From assembly GCA_002314435.1 (NCBI GenBank), contig DCFV01000212.1, positions 4,480 to 15,152 on the forward strand: a stretch of DNA of 10,673 nt, given 5' to 3'. The position numbers and the translations under genes were made by a program. This DNA comes from Acidobacteriaceae bacterium UBA1795 (GTDB lineage: Bacteria > Acidobacteriota > Terriglobia > Terriglobales > Acidobacteriaceae). Shown here piece after piece: positions 1 to 6,249 of the stretch. Position 1 is the first letter of the stretch, and every line of letters starts with the position of its first letter. A model generated the notes under the pieces. That model ran no database searches. It saw only the letters and a list, made by a program, of their open reading frames with translations, and was not told the DNA's origin.

Positions 1-336
1 GAGACTGTGGCCTCGCAGATGCTCCGTCTGGACCAGCGCGAGCACGAACTCGTCAGCTTTGACGCGGGCAATTTCAAGGCCCTCCGCGCACAGGAACTGC
101 GTATGGCCGCCGAAACGGCGGCCGAAAAGGTGCTGCGCACCGGCGTGCCCTATGCCTTTCCGCCCATGAACAGCCGCGAACGTCGCCTGCTCCATCTGGC
201 ATTTAAGACCATGGACGGCGTGGAGACGGCCAGCCAGGGCGAGGGACAGGACCGCTTCCTGGCCGTGTATCCCGCGGGCAAAACCGATCTGCCCGTGGCC
301 CCACCGGTAAAGCCACGCAGCTTCGGACGCCGCTAA
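1..336 (+). CDS. Jag/KhpB-like KH-R3H RNA-binding protein, 3' end only
   Basis: The reading frame is already open at base 1 and ends with TAA at 334-336, so the start lies upstream and the GTG at base 7 need not be real. The visible ~111 residues match the C-terminal half of Jag/SpoIIIJ-associated proteins (KhpB). First comes the end of the KH domain (FDAGNFKALRAQEL, aligned with the 'LDVxGYRxRRxExL' stretch of the family). An R3H domain follows, with PMNSRERRLLHLAF and then VETASQGEGQDRF. The defining Arg-x3-His pair is encoded at 181-183 and 193-195. R3H domains bind single-stranded nucleic acid, and KhpB acts with KhpA as a small-RNA/mRNA-binding pair affecting division and envelope processes in Firmicutes; the role in this lineage is inferred. 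The tail is Pro/Arg-rich. The usual place for this gene is directly after yidC, but here it is about 6 kb away, beyond dnaA. Confidence 0.85.
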   Translation, partial: ETVASQMLRLDQREHELVSFDAGNFKALRAQELRMAAETAAEKVLRTGVPYAFPPMNSRERRLLHLAFKTMDGVETASQGEGQDRFLAVYPAGKTDLPVAPPVKPRSFGRR

Positions 337-347
337 GCCCTGCTGGC

Positions 348-365
348 GGGTATGCCACAATACCC
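348..365 (+). other. Short hairpin abutting the nucleoside hydrolase start codon
   Basis: GGGTAT (348-353) and ATACCC (360-365) form a perfect 6-bp inverted repeat around a 6-nt loop. It ends only 3 nt before the ATG at 369 and fills the place where a Shine-Dalgarno sequence should be; no AGGAG-like motif is visible there. Either the stem affects translation, or the region holds a -10-like element (CACAAT, 356-361) and the mRNA is nearly leaderless. The inverted repeat is read directly from the sequence; a role is inference. Confidence 0.4.
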
Positions 366-368
366 ACC

Positions 369-1466
369 ATGAGATTTGCAGAATCCCTGCTTCTTCTTGC
401 TCTGGCTGCGAACTTGTGTGTGGCGCAAAAGCGGCTTGTCCTCATTGATCAGGATGGCTCCGGCCCCGGCGGCTCAAACCAGATGGCCATGCTTGCTTTG
501 CTGCAGGCGCCGCAAGCGCAGGTCCTCGGCATCACCATGGTCACCGGCAACGCGTGGCGCGATGAAGAGACACAGCACACGCTGCGCATGCTTGAACTGA
601 CCGGACACGCCGACGTGCCCGTGGCGCAAGGTGCAGTGTTTCCGCTCGTCCGCACACAACAGGAAACGCGGCTCGAGGAAGCGCTTGTGGGCAAGGTGGT
701 GTGGCTGGGCGCGTGGGGCCAGTCCGTAAGCACCATGGTCGAGACTCCCAAGGGCGATGCACCGCTGGTTACAGAGGCTGCACAGGCGCACAGTCCCTAC
801 GTGGTTCCGCCCATGCTGGAAGGCACACCCCGGCTCAAGCCCATTGACGAGGACGCGGTGCACTTCCTTATCCGCCAAGTACACATGCACCCGCATCAGG
901 TCACCATCTATGCCGCCGGTCCGATGACCAATATTGCGCTTGCTATCTCCATCGACCCCGAGTTCGCCGCACTGACACAGGGCATCGTGATGATGGGCGG
1001 CAGCCTGAACCCGCAGACCGACGATCCGGAGTTCGCCACCAGCCCCCGCCATGAGTTCAACTTCTGGTTCGATCCCGAGGCCACGCACATCGTGCTGCGC
1101 GCCGCGTGGCCGCGCATCGACGTGACCACGGTCGACGTCTCCATCAAGGCGCCGTTCACGCAGCAGATGCTGGACGCGATCGCGCAATCGCAATCGCCTA
1201 CGGCGCGCTACATCGCCGCGTGGAGCCAGAACCGCTACTACCTGTGGGACGAGTTGGCCGCGTGCGCCTGGCTCGACTCAACACTGATCACGAACGAGAA
1301 GCACCTGTACATGGACGTCGACCTGAGCCACGGACCCAGCTATGGCGATACGCTGACGTGGAACGAAAAGCTGAAGCCCGTGACCGGCGTTCGCCTCGTC
1401 CACGCGCAGCTTGACCTCGACTTGCCAAAGTTCCAGAGGATGTTCGTGGAGTTGATGAAGCGGTAG
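369..1466 (+). CDS. Secreted nucleoside hydrolase (IUNH family) with altered metal-site motif
   Basis: This is a 365-aa protein. Residues 1-19 look like a signal peptide (short Arg start, Leu/Ala-rich core, cleavage probably after Ala19), so the enzyme likely acts outside the cytoplasm. The lipobox test fails: Cys17 is preceded by Ala-Asn-Leu. The rest follows the inosine-uridine nucleoside hydrolase fold, whose members split the N-glycosidic bond of ribonucleosides to ribose and base. Family landmarks visible are LGITMVTGN (53-61), AAGPMTNIALA (182-192), IVMMGG (206-211), EFNFWFDPEA (229-238) and WDELAACAWLD (293-303). Two sites deviate. The N-terminal DxDxGxDDA calcium and catalytic motif reads DQDGSGPGGSNQMA (27-40): Asp29 is kept, but the Asp-Asp pair appears as Ser36-Asn37. 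The catalytic-site His before the later Asp is Trp293. Family membership is secure; activity and substrate are not. The gene starts 32 bp after the Jag/R3H stop, so co-transcription is possible. Confidence 0.88.
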   Translation: MRFAESLLLLALAANLCVAQKRLVLIDQDGSGPGGSNQMAMLALLQAPQAQVLGITMVTGNAWRDEETQHTLRMLELTGHADVPVAQGAVFPLVRTQQETRLEEALVGKVVWLGAWGQSVSTMVETPKGDAPLVTEAAQAHSPYVVPPMLEGTPRLKPIDEDAVHFLIRQVHMHPHQVTIYAAGPMTNIALAISIDPEFAALTQGIVMMGGSLNPQTDDPEFATSPRHEFNFWFDPEATHIVLRAAWPRIDVTTVDVSIKAPFTQQMLDAIAQSQSPTARYIAAWSQNRYYLWDELAACAWLDSTLITNEKHLYMDVDLSHGPSYGDTLTWNEKLKPVTGVRLVHAQLDLDLPKFQRMFVELMKR

Positions 1467-1473
1467 TGTGAAG

Positions 1474-1517
1474 CGCAGAAAGGCCCGAATTCACCAGAGA
1501 ATCCGGGCCTTTCTGCG
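1474..1517. terminator. Bidirectional rho-independent terminator-like hairpin
   Basis: CGCAGAAAGGCCCG (1474-1487) is the exact reverse complement of CGGGCCTTTCTGCG (1504-1517), a perfect 14-bp stem with a 16-nt loop. It sits between the converging ends of the nucleoside hydrolase gene (stop at 1466) and dnaA (stop codon 1537-1539). The stem carries CCTTTC on one side and GAAAGG on the other, so it reads the same from both strands. There is no long T-run after the stem, so efficiency is uncertain, but placement and symmetry favour a shared terminator. Confidence 0.8.
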
Positions 1518-1536
1518 TTCAGGGAGAATCTCCGGC

Positions 1537-2946
1537 CTAGCCGTTCAACTGCTCCTGAAGCTTGTTCAGCGTACGGTGCAGGTCCTTGTCGGTGCGGCGC
1601 TGTTCGTCGATCTTGCCGATCGAGTGCATCACGGTGGTGTGGTGCTTGTTGCCGAACTGGCGGCCGATCTCAGGCAGGCTGGCCTCTGTCATCTGCTTGG
1701 CCAGGTACATCGCAATCTGACGTGGCACCACGACGTTGCGCGAGTTGTTCTTCTGCTTCAGGTCGCTCACCTTCATGCCGAACTGCTCGGCCACGGCGCG
1801 CTGTATCGACTCGATGGTGATCTTGCGTACCTGCATGTCGATGAACTGTTTCAGACACTGCTGCGTCGCAGCCAACGTGATATCCATGCGGTTCAGCTGG
1901 CACCAGGCGATGAGCCTCACCAGCGCGCCTTCGAGTTCGCGCACGTTGGTGCGCACGTTCGAAGCGATGAACAGCGCCACGTCGGTTGGCAGTACCACCT
2001 GCTCGGTCTCGGCCTTCTTCTGCAGAATGGCGACCTTTGTTTCGAGATCGGGCGGCTGAATGTCTGCGATTAGCCCCCACTCGAACCGCGAGCGCAGCCG
2101 ATCCTCAATCTCCGCCAATTCCTTCGGCGGCCGGTCGCTGGCGATGACGATCTGGCGCATCGACTCGTGGAGCGCGTTGAAGGTGTGAAAGAACTCCTCC
2201 TGCGTGCGTTCCTTCTGCGCGATGAACTGGATGTCGTCGATCAGCAGCACGTCCACCGAGCGAAAGCGGTCGCGGAAGCTGGTCATGCGATCGTTGCGCA
2301 GCGAGGTGATCATCTCATTGGTGAACTTCTCTGCCGAGACGTAGCAGATGCTGGATGAAGCCTGGCGCCGTTTCACTTCGTGGCCGATGGCGTGCATCAG
2401 GTGCGTCTTGCCCATTCCCACGCCGCCGTACAGGAATAACGGGTTGTAGGCACGCGAGGGGCGCTCTGCCACAGCCAGGGCCGCGGCGCGGGCAAACTGG
2501 TTGCCGTTGCCGATGACGAAGTTGTCGAAGGTGTAACGCGAATTGAGCTGCGCCGCTGTCGACCAGTCGAAGCGGCCCTGTTCCGGCACGCGATGGTTGG
2601 GCGCGGATTGGGGCGCGCTGGGCGCGTGCGCGGGCAGCGGACCAAAGCCGCCATCCTTGCGCTGCGGCGGCACGGAGGGGTCTTCACTGGCGGTGACAAA
2701 CACCACGTCGTCGTACTCCAGACCCTGCAGGTCAATCGCCTCCTGGATCAGATCACCGTACTTATCGCCGATGTGCTGAAACTCCGCCGAGGGCACGCGG
2801 ACATAAAGTGTGCGGCCCACAACGTGGCTGTAGCGTGTGGGCTTGAGCCAGGTCTCGTAGGACTGGCGAATCACCTTCTTCTCTAAAGCGGAGAGGATTT
2901 GGAGCCAGGGATTGAGTGCCGAAGCCGGAGAAGTAGCGAATACCAT
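1537..2946 (-). CDS. dnaA: Chromosomal replication initiator DnaA
   Basis: This is a 469-aa protein with all four DnaA domains. Domain I (about 1-85: NPWLQILSALEKK, then TWLKPTRYS) mediates self and helicase contacts. A Pro/Ala-rich linker (about 88-130) is domain II. The AAA+ domain III begins at YTFDNFVIGNGNQFA (138-152). It has Walker A GGVGMGKT (174-181, Lys180), Walker B LLIDDIQF (234-241, Asp237/Asp238), sensor 1 IVIASDRPP (266-274), box VII RLRSRFEWG with the arginine-finger Arg287, and sensor 2 NVRELEGAL (334-342). Domain IV (about 370-469) carries the DnaA-box-binding signature GNKHHTTVMHSIGKID. Length and order are normal. The ATG at 2944-2946 is preceded on its strand by AAGGAT with 7-nt spacing (2954-2959), supporting this start. 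It is divergent from rpmH across a 503-bp gap and convergent with the nucleoside hydrolase gene. Confidence 0.98.
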   Translation of the reverse strand: MVFATSPASALNPWLQILSALEKKVIRQSYETWLKPTRYSHVVGRTLYVRVPSAEFQHIGDKYGDLIQEAIDLQGLEYDDVVFVTASEDPSVPPQRKDGGFGPLPAHAPSAPQSAPNHRVPEQGRFDWSTAAQLNSRYTFDNFVIGNGNQFARAAALAVAERPSRAYNPLFLYGGVGMGKTHLMHAIGHEVKRRQASSSICYVSAEKFTNEMITSLRNDRMTSFRDRFRSVDVLLIDDIQFIAQKERTQEEFFHTFNALHESMRQIVIASDRPPKELAEIEDRLRSRFEWGLIADIQPPDLETKVAILQKKAETEQVVLPTDVALFIASNVRTNVRELEGALVRLIAWCQLNRMDITLAATQQCLKQFIDMQVRKITIESIQRAVAEQFGMKVSDLKQKNNSRNVVVPRQIAMYLAKQMTEASLPEIGRQFGNKHHTTVMHSIGKIDEQRRTDKDLHRTLNKLQEQLNG

Positions 2947-3159
2947 CGAAGAGATCCTTGTACGCGTCGCCTCAAAATTGCCGGAAAGGTTCAGCCAACG
3001 GAAACAGGCAACAACTCACGCGGCCAGTTGAGTTCACACTCACTGGGAAGTTGTTTCTTCGCAGGTGCCTGGTTGCCGTTGGCGGTCCCGGAATACAGCA
3101 CTCGGGACACAGGATGAAACTACTCCGTGGGACGCAGAAAAACTTTCTGAACGGTCCCG

Positions 3160-3187
3160 ATAGTAGCACATCTGTGAGTGGTTGCAA
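3160..3187 (-). promoter_or_regulatory. Candidate dnaA promoter
   Basis: Read on the minus strand, TTGCAA (3187-3182) and TACTAT (3165-3160) are separated by 16 nt; each matches four of six bases of the sigma-70 consensus. Transcription would begin near 3153, giving dnaA a leader of about 200 nt that includes the nested inverted repeats at 2994-3108. One copy of the CGGGACCG octamer (3159-3152) lies directly after the -10 hexamer, a typical operator position. This is a weak motif match by eye only. Confidence 0.3.
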
Positions 3188-3281
3188 TGCCCCATTCACA
3201 TTCGCCGGACGAAACTTTAGGAGGTTGCACCATAGGTGGTGAAAGCATGTAAAAAATCGTTCACGTGGCTAGTTTAGGCAC

Positions 3282-3290
3282 TGGTTTAAT
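3282..3290 (+). promoter_or_regulatory. Candidate extended -10 promoter for rpmH operon
   Basis: TGGTTTAAT at 3282-3290 combines a TGn extension with TTTAAT, five of six bases of the -10 consensus. No good -35 is present at 16-18 bp, as is allowed for extended -10 promoters. Transcription would start near 3297, about 150 bp before rpmH. An alternative -10, TACACT at 3391-3396, lies closer to the gene. Neither can be chosen from sequence alone. Confidence 0.3.
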
Positions 3291-3449
3291 CTCATTCCGG
3301 CAACCGGTTCTGGCGCGAAGGATTACGCTTGGCACGCGACGTCCTGCGCGACCGGTATAGGTGAGACTGGATTCCTGGCCCAACCTGGGATACACTAAGT
3401 ACTTGCCGTCAAGGCTCAGAATTTTTATTGGAAACAGGAGCGCATTTTT

Positions 3450-3605
3450 ATGCCCAAGCGCACATTTCAACCCAACCGCCGCAGTCGTGTGAAGAAGCAC
3501 GGCTTCCGCTCGCGCATGAAGACCAAGAGCGGCGCTGCCGTGTTGAGCCGTCGCCGTGCGGCCGGCCGCAAGCGTGTCTCAGTCAGCGCTGGCTATCGCG
3601 ACTAA
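3450..3605 (+). CDS. rpmH: Large ribosomal subunit protein bL34
   Basis: A 51-aa, very basic protein beginning MPKRTFQPNRRSRVKKHGFR, with SRMKTKSGAAVLSRRRAAGR and RKRVSVS following: the full-length bL34 pattern (family about 44-52 aa). bL34 is a small 23S rRNA-binding protein assembled late into the 50S subunit. The ATG at 3450 is preceded by AGGAG (3436-3440) with 9-nt spacing; the stop is TAA at 3603-3605. It opens the conserved rpmH-rnpA-yidD-yidC cluster, divergent from dnaA. A high demand for bL34 relative to RnpA is usual, and the 66-bp rpmH-rnpA gap holds only short GC-rich repeats (CCGGCAC at 3648-3654 and 3660-3666), not an obvious terminator. Confidence 0.97.
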   Translation: MPKRTFQPNRRSRVKKHGFRSRMKTKSGAAVLSRRRAAGRKRVSVSAGYRD

Positions 3606-3671
3606 CTCCCGCCTTCCGGGCCGGAGTGTGTTGAGCGTGTTTGCTGTTCCGGCACGACCTCCGGCACTGCC

Positions 3672-4103
3672 ATGAGCACCACCCCTTTGCACTCGAACCT
3701 GCAGCTGGCTGCGCCCGCCACCGGGTGCCAGTCTCTGGCGTGCGTGCGTCTGCGCAAACACGCGGACTATCAGCGCGCCTATGCGGCCAGCCGCAAGCGA
3801 CAGTCGGCGTCGATGAGCTGGTTTCTGGCGCCACAGACTGAGCCCGCCACCCCGCGTGTAGGCCTCACTGCTGGCAAGGTGCTGGGTAAGGCGCACGAGC
3901 GCAATCGAATCAAGCGCCGCATGCGCGAGCTACTCCGCCGCCACGTGGCTGAGCTTCCGGCTGGCTTCGATCTCATACTGCATCCGCGCCGTTCCGTCCT
4001 CAGCGTCGAATTCACGAAACTCGAAACCGAACTGGTGTGTATTCTGGGGCAGGCGCAGGTGGAGGGGGAGCGCATGCGCAAGGCTGCCGTGCGCGTTATA
4101 TGA
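3672..4103 (+). CDS. rnpA: Ribonuclease P protein component
   Basis: RnpA is the protein cofactor of RNase P: it binds the catalytic RNA and the 5' leader of pre-tRNA. The diagnostic basic RNR helix is clear as AHERNRIKRRMRELLRRH (74-91), followed by LPAGFDLILHPR. The conserved start of the fold is RLRKHADYQRAY (26-37), and RVGLTAGKVLGKA precedes the RNR motif. From the ATG at 3672 the protein has 143 aa, longer than the usual 110-125, because about 24 residues precede the fold. A GTG at codon 25 would give 119 aa. Neither start has a convincing Shine-Dalgarno, so the start is open. The stop TGA overlaps the yidD ATG (ATGA at 4100-4103), pointing to translational coupling. Confidence 0.94.
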   Translation: MSTTPLHSNLQLAAPATGCQSLACVRLRKHADYQRAYAASRKRQSASMSWFLAPQTEPATPRVGLTAGKVLGKAHERNRIKRRMRELLRRHVAELPAGFDLILHPRRSVLSVEFTKLETELVCILGQAQVEGERMRKAAVRVI

Positions 4104-4336
4104 CCCACTTTCTGCTGGCTCTCATCGCGTTCTATCAGCGCTGGCTGTCGCCGGCGTTGCACAGCCTTTCACCGGGCGGCTGCAAGTTTCTTCCCACCTG
4201 CTCGGAATACGCAGCACAGGCCATCGCGATTCATGGGCCGCTACGCGGTCTAGGAATGGCCGTCTGGCGGCTGTTACGTTGTCATCCTTTCAGCCCCGGT
4301 GGGCTTGATCCCGTGCCCCCTGCACGCGGCGCATGA
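4100..4336 (+). CDS. yidD: Membrane protein insertion efficiency factor YidD
   Basis: A 78-aa protein with the near-invariant YidD pattern: an N-terminal amphipathic or hydrophobic stretch (FLLALIAFYQRWLSP), then CKFLPTCSEYAAQAI (28-42), RLLRCHPFSPGGLDPVP (57-73). It is a small membrane-associated protein that assists insertion by YidC and the Sec machinery. The conserved cysteines of the CxxxPTC segment and the later RCHP are all present. The ATG overlaps the rnpA stop by 4 nt; upstream in-frame codons belong to the rnpA region and are not needed, since the family begins at this point. It lies 77 bp before yidC. Confidence 0.95.
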   Translation: MTHFLLALIAFYQRWLSPALHSLSPGGCKFLPTCSEYAAQAIAIHGPLRGLGMAVWRLLRCHPFSPGGLDPVPPARGA

Positions 4337-4413
4337 CCTTGCCCGCGTGAACCGTTACCATAGACAGAGCGGCGCCCGCGCGCCGGTTCTTACGACAAGA
4401 CAGGACGTTCCCT

Positions 4414-6234
4414 TTGCCCGAACTTCGTAATCCCAATTTGGACTCGCAGGGCTCCGGCGGCGGTGGCAACAGCGGCGGTGATTTCCGCAGCCTGATCACC
4501 TTCACCTTCCTGGCGCTCGCGCTCCTTCTAGCATTCCAGTACTTCAAGCCCCGGCAGGATGCGGCGCCGCAGCAGGCGCAGACCCAACAGTCGTCCGCGA
4601 CGCAGTCCGCTGCGGCCCAGCCCGCGGCTGCCGCGCAGGCTCCAACTGCGACGCCCGCCGTCTCTGCAACTGCAGAGACGGAAACAACCGTGGAGAACGA
4701 CCTCTACAAGATCGTCTTTTCCAACCGTGGTGCGCAGGTCAAACACTGGATTCTGAAGAAGTACACAGATTCGGCTGGCAAGCCGCTCGACCTGGTGCAG
4801 CCGCAGTTGGCGGAGCGATTCGGCTTTCCGTTTGCGCTCTATACCTATGAGACGTCGCTGACTACGCAGGTGAATGAGGCGCTCTATCAGGTCTCGTCGA
4901 GCGGAACCCTGCTAGCTCCTGCTACGCTGTCGTTCCACTTCTCACAGAACGGCCTCGATGTGGTGAAGAGCTTCCGCTTCGACTCGAGCTACGTGGTTGG
5001 CATTGACACAGTGGTCGAGCGCAACGGCCAGACCGTTCGCGCGCTGGTGCAGTGGCCGGCAGGCTTGGGCGACATGGAGGAGTACCTCCCTTCCTCGTCC
5101 ACGCGCAGTACGCTGCTGACCCAGTCGCAGATCATCACCTCGACTGGCGATAAGCAGACCACCACCGCTGCCGCCAAGGTGAGTGGTAACGCTACTGTGG
5201 AGCAGCAGTTTGACTACGCGGCGCTGACTGATCTCTACTTTGCCGCGGCGTTCCTGCCCGACGCGCCCTCGCATGCCTCGCTGATCACGTTCCATAACAC
5301 GGTTGACGTACCCAGTGACCTGAACAATCCCAACAGCCAGAAGAAGCCGAGCAGTGTCGTCGGACTGGCCATGGGCGATACCAGCGGAACCACGCATCTG
5401 CGCCTGTTTGTCGGGCCCAAGCAGTCGGACGTGCTCAAGACTGTGCACGCCGTTAGCGCCACTGGCCGGGCTGACGGGGTTTCGCTTGAGCCGCTCATTC
5501 AGTACGGCATGTGGAGCATCATCGCCAAGCCGCTCTACATCGCGCTGCGCTGGCTACACGATCTGCTTGGCTCCGGCGCCTACAACTGGGGCTGGTCCAT
5601 CATTCTGTTTACCGCGGCCTTCAACTTGCTGATGCTGCCGACGCGCTTCATGATGATGCGTTCTTCGCTACGCATGATGCGTATTCAGCCGGAAGTGGAA
5701 AAGATCAAGCGCAAGTATGCCCATCTCAAGATCAACGACCCCAAGCGGACCGAGATGAACACCGAGATGATGGATCTGTACAAGCGTGAGGGCGTCAATG
5801 TCTACGGCGGATGCCTGCCCATGCTGCCGCAGATTCCGCTGTTCTTCGCTTACTTCCGCGTTCTGCAGTACGCGGTGGAACTGCGCCATGCGCACTGGTT
5901 CTGGCTCACGGACCTTGCTACGCCTGATCCGCTACATATTCTGCCGATCCTCATCATCCTTACCATGTTCCTTACGCAGTACATCACTCCGTCGCCCGGC
6001 ATGGATCCCGCGCAGCGCCGCATGATGGCCTTCATCATGCCTGTGTTCATGGGCTTCATCCTGTTTAACTATGCTTCGGGTTTGGCGCTCTACTGGGGCA
6101 CCAGCAACATCATCAACCTCGTCCTGCAACTGGGGATCAACCAGTCCAGCATGGGCAAGGAGATGCATGCCATCGCCGCACGCCGCGCACAAAAGAAAGG
6201 CAGCGGTTCCCGTGTGATCCAGGGCCGAAAGTAA
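4414..6234 (+). CDS. yidC: Membrane protein insertase YidC (Oxa1 family)
   Basis: A 606-aa Gram-negative-type YidC, which inserts and folds inner-membrane proteins alone or with SecYEG. TM1 lies at about 26-44. A low-complexity Gln/Ala/Pro/Thr linker (about 48-90) leads to the large periplasmic domain (about 91-345). The Oxa1 core follows, with TM2 around 393-411 ending in LPTR, TM3 around 467-487, TM4 around 508-524 and two more to about 575. Arg411 aligns with the conserved groove arginine (Arg366 in E. coli). The basic coiled-coil loop between TM2 and TM3 (IQPEVEKIKRKYAHLK) and the basic tail (RRAQKKGSGSR) are ribosome-contact regions in homologues. The start is TTG at 4414, preceded by weak AGGA; the following MPELRNPNLDSQG resembles acidobacterial YidC starts. 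A strong inverted repeat lies inside the linker coding region (4658-4681). Confidence 0.96.
   Translation: MPELRNPNLDSQGSGGGGNSGGDFRSLITFTFLALALLLAFQYFKPRQDAAPQQAQTQQSSATQSAAAQPAAAAQAPTATPAVSATAETETTVENDLYKIVFSNRGAQVKHWILKKYTDSAGKPLDLVQPQLAERFGFPFALYTYETSLTTQVNEALYQVSSSGTLLAPATLSFHFSQNGLDVVKSFRFDSSYVVGIDTVVERNGQTVRALVQWPAGLGDMEEYLPSSSTRSTLLTQSQIITSTGDKQTTTAAAKVSGNATVEQQFDYAALTDLYFAAAFLPDAPSHASLITFHNTVDVPSDLNNPNSQKKPSSVVGLAMGDTSGTTHLRLFVGPKQSDVLKTVHAVSATGRADGVSLEPLIQYGMWSIIAKPLYIALRWLHDLLGSGAYNWGWSIILFTAAFNLLMLPTRFMMMRSSLRMMRIQPEVEKIKRKYAHLKINDPKRTEMNTEMMDLYKREGVNVYGGCLPMLPQIPLFFAYFRVLQYAVELRHAHWFWLTDLATPDPLHILPILIILTMFLTQYITPSPGMDPAQRRMMAFIMPVFMGFILFNYASGLALYWGTSNIINLVLQLGINQSSMGKEMHAIAARRAQKKGSGSRVIQGRK
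4658..4681. repeat. 11-bp inverted repeat within yidC linker
   Basis: CCGTCTCTGCA (4658-4668) and TGCAGAGACGG (4671-4681) are exact reverse complements separated by 2 nt, so the RNA can form a stem of about 10 bp closed by AACT. It lies in the codons for the junction of the low-complexity linker and the periplasmic domain (residues about 82-90). No T-run follows, so it is not a typical terminator. Confidence 0.75.
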
Positions 6235-6249
6235 GCGCCTGCAGTTGAG

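Larger units (their letters stand above)
2947..3449. other. Structured 503-bp dnaA-rpmH intergenic region
   Basis: No credible gene is seen here; small open frames lack family resemblance and good starts. In this position bacteria often keep dnaA regulatory sites and sometimes oriC. I searched by eye for TTATNCACA boxes on both strands and found no exact match; the nearest is CCATTCACA at 3191-3199, two mismatches from the relaxed consensus. Instead the dnaA-proximal half has nested inverted repeats: GCCAACGG (2994-3001) with CCGTTGGC (3076-3083), GGCAAC (3007-3012) with GTTGCC (3072-3077), AACAACT (3010-3016) with AGTTGTT (3049-3055), AACTCA (3013-3018) with TGAGTT (3029-3034), and GTCCCG (3085-3090) with CGGGAC (3103-3108). 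An octamer CGGTCCCG occurs twice (3083-3090, 3152-3159). There is no long AT-rich unwinding element, so an origin here is doubtful. Confidence 0.6.

Noticed and set aside
474..1193. Minus-strand open frame of 239 codons opposite the nucleoside hydrolase
   Set aside because: Antisense to conserved nucleoside hydrolase motifs; His/Arg/Gly-rich composition typical of a shadow frame.
1468..2073. Plus-strand open frame of 201 codons opposite dnaA
   Set aside because: It is the antisense shadow of the highly conserved DnaA C-terminal coding sequence and runs through the terminator hairpin.
2958..3242. Small open frames in the dnaA-rpmH gap
   Set aside because: No recognisable protein, no well-placed ribosome-binding site, and they cover inverted repeats and candidate promoters; better read as non-coding.
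3218..3251. AGGAGG followed by an ATG-TAA start-stop pair (3246-3251)
   Set aside because: The Shine-Dalgarno-like motif is over 20 nt from the ATG, too far for normal initiation; a minimal start-stop element is possible but chance is more likely.
4037..4099. Longer yidD frame beginning inside rnpA
   Set aside because: YidD homologues begin near the ATG at 4100, which overlaps the rnpA stop as ATGA; the extra codons are rnpA sequence read out of frame.
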